A stretch of 43,264 bases of DNA from Polynucleobacter meluiroseus (lineage in GTDB: Bacteria; Pseudomonadota; Gammaproteobacteria; Burkholderiales; Burkholderiaceae), in the NCBI GenBank assembly GCA_945878885.1, contig CAMCUP010000001.1, positions 75,780-119,043 of the forward strand, written 5' to 3'. Under the pieces are notes generated by a model. That model had not been told where the DNA came from and made no database searches. It worked only from the letters and a program-made list of their open reading frames with translations. Below are positions 28,185 through 36,446 of the stretch, piece by piece. Every line of letters begins with the position of its first letter. The stretch's first letter is position 1. The position numbers and the translations under genes were made by a program.

Positions 28185-28987
28185 TGAGTGCAGTAATGAG
28201 CGACAATAAAAATAATGTTGCCCGCGTATTGTTTTCAGTTGAAGGTAGTATTGCGCAAATTCATTTTGAACACCCCGCTGCTCGCAATGCAATGACGCAA
28301 GCGATGTACGAAAGTTTGCAGTCAATTTGTGAACAAATTCAAAATATACCGGCAATTCGGGTTGCTATTCTTCGTGGCGTTGGCGAGAAATCATTTGTTT
28401 CTGGCAGTGATATTGCTCAATTTGCTAGCTATAAAGATGGTGAAGATGGAATTCGCTATGAAGCCGCAATTGCGGCCTATTTACGCCCCTTACAAGAGCT
28501 TAGCATTCCAACCATTGCAGTTATCGAAGGCTTTGCAATTGGCGGTGGGCTAGCCATTGCCAGCAGCTGCGACTTTCGCATCGCCACACCAGAAGCAAAG
28601 TTTGGCGTGCCAATCGCCAAAACACTAGGCAACTGCCTTTCCATTGGCAACTTAGCATGGCTAACTGGACAACTAGGCACTGCCATCGTTAGGCGCATGC
28701 TGCTTTTAGCTGAATTAATTACAGCACCAGAATTAGTAACTCAAGGTTTTATCTTGCGCACCTATCCACAAGCCGAATTAAGTGCTGCGGCATTAGAGCT
28801 GGCCAATCGCCTTATTGGCCTAGCGCCCATTACCCAAAAGGTGACTAAACTTAGTTTAATGCGCCTTTTCCATGGTAATTTACCTAATTGTGATGACTTA
28901 ATTCGGGAGTGCTATGGCAGTGCCGACTTTAAAGCTGGAGTTACGGCCTTTTTAGCGGGTGAAAACCCTAAGTGGCAAGGGAAATAA
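28184..28987 (+). CDS. Enoyl-CoA hydratase/isomerase (crotonase) family protein
   Basis: The 267-residue protein has the crotonase fold segments HFEHPAARNAMTQAMYESL, SFVSGSDIAQF (oxyanion region; AGADI in typical enzymes) and VIEGFAIGGGLAIASSCDFR (second oxyanion-hole Gly). By alignment the two Glu residues of typical hydratases are not evident: VPIAKTLGNCLSIGNLAWLT and VRRMLLLAELI lie where they would be. It may therefore act as another crotonase-type enzyme such as a dehydratase or isomerase. It is translationally coupled to the Bug receptor upstream, suggesting action on the imported acid after CoA activation. Confidence 0.85.
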   Translation: MSAVMSDNKNNVARVLFSVEGSIAQIHFEHPAARNAMTQAMYESLQSICEQIQNIPAIRVAILRGVGEKSFVSGSDIAQFASYKDGEDGIRYEAAIAAYLRPLQELSIPTIAVIEGFAIGGGLAIASSCDFRIATPEAKFGVPIAKTLGNCLSIGNLAWLTGQLGTAIVRRMLLLAELITAPELVTQGFILRTYPQAELSAAALELANRLIGLAPITQKVTKLSLMRLFHGNLPNCDDLIRECYGSADFKAGVTAFLAGENPKWQGK

Positions 28988-29049
28988 TTTACAGTAAATT
29001 ACAACAAGGTAATATCTAATAATTATAAAATACATTGGTGGGGGAGCAA

Positions 29050-29391
29050 ATGCCTTTATTTCATATTCATCAGCTTATCAAAATTAGTACTATTTGCGTA
29101 GGTCTTCTTGGGTCGGTATTGCTAAGTGCACCTAGCTTTGCACAAACCTCTGCTAGTAATATTAATAATCGCTCACTTGCTGCTACTTGTGCTAATTGTC
29201 ATGGCACTAATGCCGTTACTGTACCCAATAGCGGTATGCCAGACATTGGTCAGCTTGACAGCGCAGAGATGTTACGCAAACTCATGGCCTATAAAAGCGG
29301 CGCCCAACAAGGCACCATCATGCCGCAGCTAGCCAAAGGCTATACCGACGAACAACTTACCACCATTGCCAGCGTGCTGGGTAAAAAATAA
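29050..29391 (+). CDS. fccA: Small monoheme cytochrome c, likely FccA-like subunit
   Basis: From ATG 29050 (preceded by GGGGGAG) the protein is 113 residues. It has a signal peptide (residues ~1-31, ending SFAQ), one heme motif C47-A-N-C50-H51 and probable axial Met91 in GTIMPQLAKGYT, the pattern of small periplasmic cytochromes c. A TTG at 29035 could extend it by five residues but precedes the ribosome binding site. It is 13 nt upstream of an FccB-like flavoprotein, so it is probably the electron-accepting subunit of a flavocytochrome c sulfide dehydrogenase-like complex. SoxE-type naming is an alternative. Confidence 0.85.
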   Translation: MPLFHIHQLIKISTICVGLLGSVLLSAPSFAQTSASNINNRSLAATCANCHGTNAVTVPNSGMPDIGQLDSAEMLRKLMAYKSGAQQGTIMPQLAKGYTDEQLTTIASVLGKK

Positions 29392-29404
29392 TTAGGGAGT
29401 CAAT

Positions 29405-30679
29405 ATGGATCGTCGTCACTTTTTAGGTCAAAGTCTTGCTTCTGCAGGCTTGCTGGCTGGCTGTGCCTCTACTACCCCCATTAATATTAGCAAAGCACAA
29501 GTAGTGGTGGTAGGTGGTGGCTATGGCGGTGCTACTGCGGCAAAATATATTCGCATGTTTTCAAACAATACTGCTCAAGTTACTTTAATTGAACCCAATA
29601 CTGATTTCATTTCTTGTCCAATGTCGAATCTAGTCATTGGAGGCTCGCGTACCATGGCAGAAATTACCTCTCCCTATGACAACCTAGCTAAACGACATGG
29701 GGTTAAGTTAATTAAAGATATGGTTGAGTCGGTAGATCAAAAACAAAAAACCGTAAAACTAGCGTCCGGTACAACCATTAAGTACGATAAATTAGTTTTA
29801 TCTCCAGGTGTACACCTCATGATGGATCAAATCAAAGGTCTCACTGAAGCAAATCAAGCTGGCGTTACCTTGCAAGCTTGGAAAGCCGGCCCCGAAACCA
29901 TCGCGCTTCACAAACAACTTGCAGCTATGCGTGATGGTGGCGTCTATGCCATTAGCATTCCCGAAGCGCCCTTTCGCTGCCCCCCCGGACCATACGAACG
30001 CGCTTGCCAAGTAGCTAGCTATTTTAAAAAGAATAAGCCAAAGTCAAAAGTATTAATTTTTGATGCGAATGCCGATATTGTTTCAAAAGCGGGTCTCTTT
30101 AGAAAAGCGTGGGCCACCTTATACCCTGGCATGATTGAATATAATCCTAAACATAATGTCGTTGCTGTTGATGCCAAGACTAAAACCATTAAGTTTGAAG
30201 TGCAAGATGATGTGAAGGCAGATGTCTTAAACCTTCTGCCGCTGATGCGTGCAGGTGACATTGCAGTGAAAAGCGGTATTGCAAATTCAAATGGTCGTTG
30301 GGTGCAAGTGAACTATCTCAATTTTGCTGCAACTGCTGCAAAAGATATTCATGTGTTGGGTGATTCGATTCAAATTGCACCGCTCATGCCTAAATCAGGG
30401 CATATGGCCAACTCCCACGCAAAAGTAGCTGCAGCAGCTATTGTTGCCGAACTTGGTGACCTAGAAGTAAATTCTGCCCCAGTGCTTACCAATACCTGCT
30501 ATAGCTTTGTTGATGCCACTCAAGTAGTTCACGTTGCTAGTGTGCATCAATATAATGCTGCAGAAAAAACTTTCAAAACTGTGCCTGGTTCTGGGGGTTT
30601 ATCGCCTGAGCCAACAGTGCTTGAAGGTATATATGCTTGGGGGTGGGCGAAAAATATCTGGGCAGATAGTTTGGCTTAA
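29405..30679 (+). CDS. fccB: FccB-like FAD flavoprotein (sulfide dehydrogenase flavin subunit)
   Basis: The 424-residue protein has a twin-arginine start (DRRHFLGQS) with a possible lipobox LAGC (C20), a dinucleotide-binding motif QVVVVGGGYGGATAA (~32-46), and the FCSD hallmark APFRCPPGPYERAC (C192, C201). FCSD enzymes use a redox-active disulfide; C192 in FRCPPGPYER and C365 in TNTCYSFV are the equivalents of the two active cysteines. LGDSIQIAPLMPKSGHMAN is the FAD-binding C-terminal signature. It would oxidise sulfide or a similar reduced sulfur compound in the periplasm and pass electrons to the adjacent cytochrome. Whether sulfide is the physiological substrate is not shown. Confidence 0.88.
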   Translation: MDRRHFLGQSLASAGLLAGCASTTPINISKAQVVVVGGGYGGATAAKYIRMFSNNTAQVTLIEPNTDFISCPMSNLVIGGSRTMAEITSPYDNLAKRHGVKLIKDMVESVDQKQKTVKLASGTTIKYDKLVLSPGVHLMMDQIKGLTEANQAGVTLQAWKAGPETIALHKQLAAMRDGGVYAISIPEAPFRCPPGPYERACQVASYFKKNKPKSKVLIFDANADIVSKAGLFRKAWATLYPGMIEYNPKHNVVAVDAKTKTIKFEVQDDVKADVLNLLPLMRAGDIAVKSGIANSNGRWVQVNYLNFAATAAKDIHVLGDSIQIAPLMPKSGHMANSHAKVAAAAIVAELGDLEVNSAPVLTNTCYSFVDATQVVHVASVHQYNAAEKTFKTVPGSGGLSPEPTVLEGIYAWGWAKNIWADSLA

Positions 30680-30744
30680 GTTCTATTGTTTAGTAAAGCT
30701 TGCGCTTTCATATAGCTCGCTAGTTCCCCTCGCTGGTAATCTAA

Positions 30745-30777
30745 TGGCAGTTGATTGCAAATATTTGCCAACTACCA
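30745..30777. promoter_or_regulatory. Interrupted inverted repeat between fccB and the enolase-superfamily gene
   Basis: TGGCAGTTG (30745-30753) plus GCAAAT (30757-30762) mirror ATTTGC (30763-30768) plus CAACTACCA (30769-30777), with one mismatch and a 3-nt insertion. The centre is the perfect palindrome GCAAATATTTGC. It could be an operator for the downstream gene (start 30817) or a hairpin ending the fcc transcript. No T-tract follows, so a terminator role is weak. Confidence 0.4.
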
Positions 30778-30816
30778 ATAATTGTTGATTATTGTGATGA
30801 TCGCTGCTAAATATTC

Positions 30817-31965
30817 ATGTTTTCCTTAAGTAATCTTCCACCGATTGCGCTTGCGAAGGTAAGCGCAATTGTTTATCGAGCCCCCATTGCAGAGCCTGTA
30901 CAAACCTCATTTGGTCTTATGTATGATCGTCCTGCTTTAATGGTCATGCTTGAAGACCATGATGGTATTTGTGCTTGGGGTGAAGTTTGGTGTAACTTTC
31001 CAACCGTTGGTGCCGAGCATCGTGCTCGAATTTTAGATAACATAGTGGCGCCAATCCTCCTCAGTAAAACATGGGCCTCACCACAACAAGTCTTTACCGC
31101 ACTTACCCAAGCATTACATATTCTTAGTCTGCAAAGTGGTGAGCCTGGCCCAATTGCTCAAGTTATAGCTGGAATTGATATAGCCCTCTGGGATTTAATC
31201 GGTAAAAAATTACAACAGCCCCTGTGGCAAGTATTCAATGGCACCCCCACCATACAAGTTTACGCTTCTGGTATTAATCCTAGTAACCCTGAAAAAATTG
31301 CGCAGCAAAAATGGACTGAGGGATATCGCGCCTTCAAATTAAAAGTTGGCTTTGGTGCAAAACGTGATCTAGCCAACCTAGCGCAATTACGTTCTTTGTT
31401 AGGTGCCGATATACCAATTATGTTAGATGCTAATCAAGCTTGGTCACCGCAAGAGGCTTTAGAACACATTCAGCAATTAGCCGTCCACAACCCCTTTTGG
31501 ATAGAAGAGCCAATCGCAGCAGATAGTCCCTTGAGTACATGGCAAGAATTAGCTACGCACTCGCCTATACCGCTAGCCGCTGGTGAAAATATGCGCGGTT
31601 TACCTGAGTTTAACAATGCAATAGAGAGTAATGCCTTTGCTATCCTGCAACCCGATATGGCCAAATGGGGTGGCTTTAGCGCTGGTGTACTACTTGCACA
31701 GACAATTATCAATCGCAAAAAAATGTTTTGCCCACATTGGTTAGGTGGTGGCATCGGTTTAGTCGCATCAATGCACCTTAAAGCTAGTGCAAATACCTTT
31801 GGCTTTGTCGAAGTAGATGCTAATCCAAATCCACTTCGCGAATTATTAGCGCCTCAAATACCGCACATGAATCAAGGCAAGATTACCTTAGGCTCGCTAC
31901 CCGGTCTGGGCATTACCCCAGACCTAGCCGCTTTAAAAGAATTTCAAGTGCCCCACTATTTTTAA
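30817..31965 (+). CDS. Mandelate racemase/muconate lactonizing enzyme family protein
   Basis: The 382-residue enolase-superfamily protein has K174-x-K176 (AFKLKVGFG), metal ligands D204 (MLDANQAW), E230 (WIEEPIA) and E257 (AAGENM), and H307 in FCPHWLGGG. The KxK acid/base pair resembles the MLE and mandelate racemase subgroups. It abstracts the alpha proton of a carboxylate to racemise, cycloisomerise or dehydrate it; the substrate cannot be read from sequence. The ATG at 30817 lacks a clear Shine-Dalgarno. It converges on a Bug receptor gene, which may supply its substrate. Confidence 0.9.
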   Translation: MFSLSNLPPIALAKVSAIVYRAPIAEPVQTSFGLMYDRPALMVMLEDHDGICAWGEVWCNFPTVGAEHRARILDNIVAPILLSKTWASPQQVFTALTQALHILSLQSGEPGPIAQVIAGIDIALWDLIGKKLQQPLWQVFNGTPTIQVYASGINPSNPEKIAQQKWTEGYRAFKLKVGFGAKRDLANLAQLRSLLGADIPIMLDANQAWSPQEALEHIQQLAVHNPFWIEEPIAADSPLSTWQELATHSPIPLAAGENMRGLPEFNNAIESNAFAILQPDMAKWGGFSAGVLLAQTIINRKKMFCPHWLGGGIGLVASMHLKASANTFGFVEVDANPNPLRELLAPQIPHMNQGKITLGSLPGLGITPDLAALKEFQVPHYF

Positions 31966-32004
31966 GCAACTTAATTAAAATTTACTTAATTTCTATAAGG
32001 TTAA

Positions 32005-33015
32005 TTATTTACGTAAATTCAGCGCAGCACCTAACTTTTCATATAGGTCGTATTGTTCCCGGGCAAACTTCTCAGTATCGGCAGGCGAACGAATTGCTGG
32101 AATAGCACCCACTGTAGCATTGCCCTTAATCCACTCAGGATCTTGCGCCACTTTTTTGAGTACCTCAACCCACTTATTCACTACTTCGGGCGGCAATCCT
32201 GGGGGCCCATATAAGCCGCTCCAACCCATTACCTGCTCTAAAGGGCCAACACCCAACTCGCGTGCAGTAGGTATCTCGGGAAAATCTTTCAAGCGCTCTG
32301 CTGAAGAAGAAACTAAAGCGCGCATCGCACTGCCTTTAATTTGGCCAACCAAGGTTGTTAGGTTATTACATAAAAACTGCACTTGGTCGCTCAGTAATGC
32401 GGCCGTAGCTTCGCCACCACCCTTATAGGGAATCATCACTGCAGAACTGGAAGGAATATTGACCGAGCGCAGCATTACCTCAACCGCCAAGTGTTGAGTA
32501 GTACCGGGGCCAGCAGTGGCGTAATTTAATTTGCCAGGTTGGGTGCGAATGGTATCAAGTAATTCTTTTAGGTTTTTATACGGCGAGTCAGGCCTTACTA
32601 CACAAACGACGGGATTAAAATCCAATAAAGAAATCATCGTATAGTCATTCCATTTATAAGGCGTTTTACTATCCAACGCTGGCGTAATGGCTTGCGAGCC
32701 ACCACGGGAAATGAGTAAGGTGTAACCATCAGGAATAGCATTGCGCACGCGCACAGAGCCAATGGTGCCAGAAGCGCCAACTACGTTTTGCACTACTAAA
32801 GGTTGGCCCATTAATTTAGTCGCAGCAGCAGCTAAATTACGACCAGAAAAATCACTATCGCCGCCTGCGGCATAAGGCGCAATTAGGGTTACTTGACGGT
32901 TAGGGTAAGCCTGCGCAAACGCCAGATTGATCGACAGCCAGCCACTTAGGCAGCTAGCCAAGGTTAATAATAAAGCTGAAAAGCGCCCATTCCCGCCAAT
33001 TAATTCAATTTTCAT
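32005..33015 (-). CDS. Bug family periplasmic substrate-binding protein #2
   Basis: The 336-residue product has a signal peptide (residues ~1-35, ending LAFAQ), then QVTLIAPYAAGGDSDFSGRN, KLMGQPLVVQNVVGASGTIG, DGYTLLISRGGS, PGKLNYATAGPGTTQHLAVE and MIPYKGGGEATAALLSDQVQ. The ligand loop AAGGDSDF differs from the PPGGxxDI of the other copies, suggesting a different ligand. It is divergent from the MaoC-pair operon and convergent with the enolase-superfamily gene. It might serve either neighbour. Confidence 0.92.
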   Translation of the reverse strand: MKIELIGGNGRFSALLLTLASCLSGWLSINLAFAQAYPNRQVTLIAPYAAGGDSDFSGRNLAAAATKLMGQPLVVQNVVGASGTIGSVRVRNAIPDGYTLLISRGGSQAITPALDSKTPYKWNDYTMISLLDFNPVVCVVRPDSPYKNLKELLDTIRTQPGKLNYATAGPGTTQHLAVEVMLRSVNIPSSSAVMIPYKGGGEATAALLSDQVQFLCNNLTTLVGQIKGSAMRALVSSSAERLKDFPEIPTARELGVGPLEQVMGWSGLYGPPGLPPEVVNKWVEVLKKVAQDPEWIKGNATVGAIPAIRSPADTEKFAREQYDLYEKLGAALNLRK

Positions 33016-33183
33016 GCCATCTCCTATGATTATTTTCCCCTACCATAGCACAGGTAATTCATATAAAAAAGCGGGTAAATACTAGGTTTTAACTAATTCA
33101 AACAACCTAGGATAATCATTAAGCGGTTACTATTGTCCCCATAGCGGTCATCATATCCAATTTAAATAATATTCAAAAGAACT
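33016..33183. promoter_or_regulatory. Divergent promoter region with inverted repeat
   Basis: This 168-nt AT-rich gap separates divergent Bug (32005-33015) and MaoC (33184) genes. It holds a 7-bp inverted repeat, CTAGGTT (33082-33088) and AACCTAG (33104-33110), with a 15-nt spacer, a possible operator for a dimeric regulator. I could not assign -35/-10 pairs with confidence, and no regulator gene is adjacent. Confidence 0.35.
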
Positions 33184-33657
33184 ATGCTAATTACCACCTT
33201 CGAAACTGACTTTTGGAAGGATGAGCAAAATCGCAAGGGCTGGGATGACATCATTCCAGGTGAGGCAAGAAAAACAATCCTCTACACCCTTACACTTGAA
33301 GCAATTCAAAAATACTGCAAGGTAGTTGGCGATACTCACCCACTCTATTTTGATGAGGCTTATGCAAAAACAACGCCTTACAAAGGCATCATTGCCCCAC
33401 CAGCAATTCACATTCTATTAATGTTTTCTTGTACACCCGCCGATGATTGGATGAGAAGCCCGGGCACAATTAATGCTGGACAATCATGGAGCTATAACAT
33501 TCCAGCTCGGCCAAATGATGTCATCAGGCTTGAAGCTAGAGCCCTTGATAAATTTATAAAAAAAGATCGCTTATTTGTAATCCATGACAACGTCTTCTTT
33601 AATCAAAATAATGAAGTGATCTGCTCTGGTCGTGGCTGGACCATTCGCCCACAATAA
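33184..33657 (+). CDS. MaoC-like hotdog protein, catalytically degenerate half
   Basis: The 157-residue hotdog-fold protein has the FAS1/MaoC N-type features TLTLEAIQKYCKVVGDTHPL ... YKGIIAPPAIHILLM. In the hydratase motif D-x-N-P-x-H the residues here are D50-T-H52-P53-L-Y55, so the catalytic His is Tyr and the Asn is His. It is probably the non-catalytic partner of the next MaoC protein, forming a heterodimer as in split MaoC hydratases such as ChsH1/ChsH2. It starts the operon MaoC-MaoC-Bug-CoA-transferase-thiolase. The ribosome binding site is weak. Confidence 0.82.
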   Translation: MLITTFETDFWKDEQNRKGWDDIIPGEARKTILYTLTLEAIQKYCKVVGDTHPLYFDEAYAKTTPYKGIIAPPAIHILLMFSCTPADDWMRSPGTINAGQSWSYNIPARPNDVIRLEARALDKFIKKDRLFVIHDNVFFNQNNEVICSGRGWTIRPQ

Positions 33658-33687
33658 AAATTACTATTTATAAAAGAGCGCAAATTA

Positions 33688-34128
33688 ATGAATCAGGTAT
33701 TAGAAAAACTACAAGTTGGGGAAAAAATTCAAGGGATATCGTTCTTGCCAACCAGAGAATCAATTCGCGAATTTTGCGAAGCTTCCCTTGACTTTAATCC
33801 ACTGCACCTTGATGACAATTATATGAAAACGCAATTTGGCAAAACCCAATTTGACGGCATCATCATGCATGGCATGAATAATTTTGGCGTTATTTCTAAA
33901 ATGATTACAGACTGGGTTTACCCTCAAGGCGGAATGCATCGACGCTTAGAAACACGCTGGAAGTCACCAGTGAAACCAGGCGACACAATTACCCCTAGCG
34001 CCATTATCACTGCGATCAAAACAACGCAAAAAGGTCATTGGGTATCATTAGATATCGCGGTGAACAATCAACGAAATGAAATAATTGCCGTAGGCGAAGC
34101 CCTAGTTGAATTTCCGATCGCCTCTTAA
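33688..34128 (+). CDS. MaoC-like enoyl-CoA hydratase/dehydratase, catalytic half
   Basis: The 146-residue MaoC protein carries the intact hydratase-2 motif D35-F-N37-P38-L-H40 (SLDFNPLHLDD) and FDGIIMHGMNNFG, where the conserved HG turn sits. It should add or remove water on an acyl-CoA. It lies 30 nt after the degenerate MaoC gene, supporting a two-chain enzyme. The downstream CoA-transferase and thiolase suggest hydration of an unsaturated acyl-CoA before thiolysis, but a 3-hydroxyacyl-CoA dehydrogenase is not encoded here. Confidence 0.85.
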   Translation: MNQVLEKLQVGEKIQGISFLPTRESIREFCEASLDFNPLHLDDNYMKTQFGKTQFDGIIMHGMNNFGVISKMITDWVYPQGGMHRRLETRWKSPVKPGDTITPSAIITAIKTTQKGHWVSLDIAVNNQRNEIIAVGEALVEFPIAS

Positions 34129-34207
34129 GAAACGCTCTGGTTCGAAAGAAAATTTTTGCATTCTTAAAAAATAAAACATATTAAATTAACCATAAGGAGA
34201 CGGGTAA

Positions 34208-35185
34208 TTGAAGAAACTAAATATATTTGTAAGAGTCCTTTTATTAGGTTGCAGTTTCGCAATTTTCGGGGCTAGCGCATTAGCACAAAATTTTCCCAAT
34301 GCTCCAGTTAAAATTGTCGTGCCATTTCCACCTGGTGGAACAACGGATATTCTGGCACGCATTCTAGCTAATGAACTGACCAAAAAATGGTCGCAATCTG
34401 TAGTAGTTGAAAATAAAGCAGGCGCAAGCGGTATGGTATTTTCTGAGCAACTAGTCAAGATGCCAGCAGAGGGCTATACCTTGATGGTGACAGCCACGCA
34501 TCACGTCATTAATCCGAATTTATATAAAAACCTGAAGTACAACACCCGTACCGACTTTACGCCAGTTGCCTTGGTGGCAAACGTGCCTAATGTATTAGTT
34601 GTCAATCCTGCATTTCCAGCAAAAACAGTCAAAGAATTAATTGCCTATGCTAAAGCGAACCCTGGCAAGGTCATGTTTGGTTCTACAGGTACTGGCGGGG
34701 CCAATCATCTTTCTGGTGAGTTGTTTAATGCGATGGCTGGCATCAATATGGTTCATGTGCCATATAAGGGTGCTGCACCTGCTCTAAACGATCTTTTGGG
34801 CAATCAAATTTCAGTAATGTTTGATTCTGTGCCGGGGGTTTTGCAGCATATCAAATCCGGTAAATTACGCGCACTTGGTGTCACCTCCCTCACCCGTGCT
34901 TCTGCATTACCAGATGTACCCACCATCAGTGAAGCAGGTCTAAAAGGATTTGAAGCAACGGCTTGGTTTGGCATGTATGCGCCGCCAAAAATGGCGCCTG
35001 ATTTATTAAATAAAATCTCTAGTGATGTCTTAGCTGCTCTGCAAAGTCCACAAGTAAAAAATCAATTTGCCGAACAAGGCGCAGATGCAGGATCGATGAA
35101 TCAAGCTCAGTATGCAAAATATGTTGATGATGAAATTAATAAATGGGCCAAGGTAATTACCGATAGTAATATTAAAATCGATTAA
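34208..35185 (+). CDS. Bug family periplasmic substrate-binding protein #3
   Basis: The 325-residue product starts at TTG 34208, with AAGGAGA about 8 nt upstream. It has a signal peptide (~1-26, ending ALAQ) and the Bug blocks [70 protein letters not shown] and HVPYKGAAPALNDLLGNQIS. It lies between MaoC and CoA-transferase genes in one operon, so its ligand is probably the acid that pathway activates. Only 3 nt separate its stop from the CoA-transferase start. Confidence 0.94.
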   Translation: MKKLNIFVRVLLLGCSFAIFGASALAQNFPNAPVKIVVPFPPGGTTDILARILANELTKKWSQSVVVENKAGASGMVFSEQLVKMPAEGYTLMVTATHHVINPNLYKNLKYNTRTDFTPVALVANVPNVLVVNPAFPAKTVKELIAYAKANPGKVMFGSTGTGGANHLSGELFNAMAGINMVHVPYKGAAPALNDLLGNQISVMFDSVPGVLQHIKSGKLRALGVTSLTRASALPDVPTISEAGLKGFEATAWFGMYAPPKMAPDLLNKISSDVLAALQSPQVKNQFAEQGADAGSMNQAQYAKYVDDEINKWAKVITDSNIKID

Positions 35186-35188
35186 TGT

Positions 35189-36442
35189 ATGTCAAAAAAG
35201 GCTAATTTCAAGCCAACCATTGGCGCTTTATCTCATATTAGGGTGCTCGATTTATCGCGCATTCTTGCTGGGCCTTGGTGCACCCAAAATCTAGCTGACC
35301 TTGGGGCAGAAGTCATTAAAGTTGAACGGCCAAGAAGCGGCGACGACACGCGTAGCTGGGGCCCACCTTGGATCAATCCAACAGAAACCATCCATGAGCA
35401 GCGTATTTCGAGCTATTTTGCAGCAGCTAATCGTGGCAAAAAATCACTTACCCTCGACATATCTTCGCTTAAAGGTAAAAAAATAATCGAGGACCTGGTT
35501 CGTGTGAGTGATGTCTTGATTGAGAACTATAAACTTGGCGATCTCAAACGTTATGGACTGGATTACGAGAATCTTAAGAAAATAAATCCCCGTTTAGTCT
35601 ATTGCTCTATTACCGGCTATGGTCAAGATGGACCTAATGCGCATAAACCAGGGTATGACTTTGTCTTTCAAGCAATTGGAGGAATGATGAGTATTACTGG
35701 GGAGGCCGACGCTTTACCTGGTGGTGGTCCACAAAAATTAGGTATTGCTATCGCCGATGTTATTACTGGCATGTACAGCTCAATTGCAATTCTGGCGGCC
35801 CTCAATAGCCGTCATGAAACTGGCCAAGGTCAGTATATCGATATGGCACTTCTCGATGGCATTATTGCCCTTGGCGGTAATCAAGTAACTGGATTTTTTG
35901 CCGATGGGAAAGTTCCTTTTCGATATGGTAATGCCCATGCAAGCCTAGTGCCCTATCAAGTTTTTGCTGTTAAAGATGGTGAAATAGTTGTCGCCGTAGG
36001 CAATGACACACAATGGCAACGCTATTGCGAAGCCATCAAACGGCCTGACCTAGCCCAAGATAAACGCTGGAGTAAAGTAACCGGCAGAATTACTGGGCGA
36101 TCGGAGCTCGTGCCAGAACTAGCGAAAACCATGCTCAAGAAAAAAGCGGCTGCATGGATTTCGGTTTTAGAACAATTTGATGTGCCATGTGGACAGATCA
36201 ATAATTATCTGCAAGTCTTTAAAGATCCGCATGTTATTCATCGCAATATGAAGATTGATACCACATATGCTGATGGCACTAAAGTTTCGACAATTGCTAG
36301 CCCACTTAGGCTCCAAGGCACTCCTCCAAAATACGATCGTGCACCTCCAAAATTGGGCGATTCAAATCACGAGGTGCTAGTTGATATTTTGGGCTACTCC
36401 GAAACAGCAGTACAAGATCTTAAAAAGAAAAAAATAATATAA
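35189..36442 (+). CDS. Type III CoA-transferase (CaiB/BaiF family)
   Basis: The 417-residue protein has IRVLDLSRILAGPWCTQNLA, GAEVIKVERPRSGDDTRSWG, VLIENYKLGDLKRYGLDY and SITGYGQDGPNAHKPGYD. The expected catalytic Asp is D190 in LGIAIADVITG. It probably activates the acid imported by the adjacent Bug system to a CoA thioester, using a CoA donor such as succinyl- or acetyl-CoA. It differs clearly from the first CoA-transferase at 25866-27083, so the two are paralogues for different acids. It lies 4 nt upstream of the thiolase. Confidence 0.93.
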   Translation: MSKKANFKPTIGALSHIRVLDLSRILAGPWCTQNLADLGAEVIKVERPRSGDDTRSWGPPWINPTETIHEQRISSYFAAANRGKKSLTLDISSLKGKKIIEDLVRVSDVLIENYKLGDLKRYGLDYENLKKINPRLVYCSITGYGQDGPNAHKPGYDFVFQAIGGMMSITGEADALPGGGPQKLGIAIADVITGMYSSIAILAALNSRHETGQGQYIDMALLDGIIALGGNQVTGFFADGKVPFRYGNAHASLVPYQVFAVKDGEIVVAVGNDTQWQRYCEAIKRPDLAQDKRWSKVTGRITGRSELVPELAKTMLKKKAAAWISVLEQFDVPCGQINNYLQVFKDPHVIHRNMKIDTTYADGTKVSTIASPLRLQGTPPKYDRAPPKLGDSNHEVLVDILGYSETAVQDLKKKKII

Positions 36443-36446
36443 GCTT

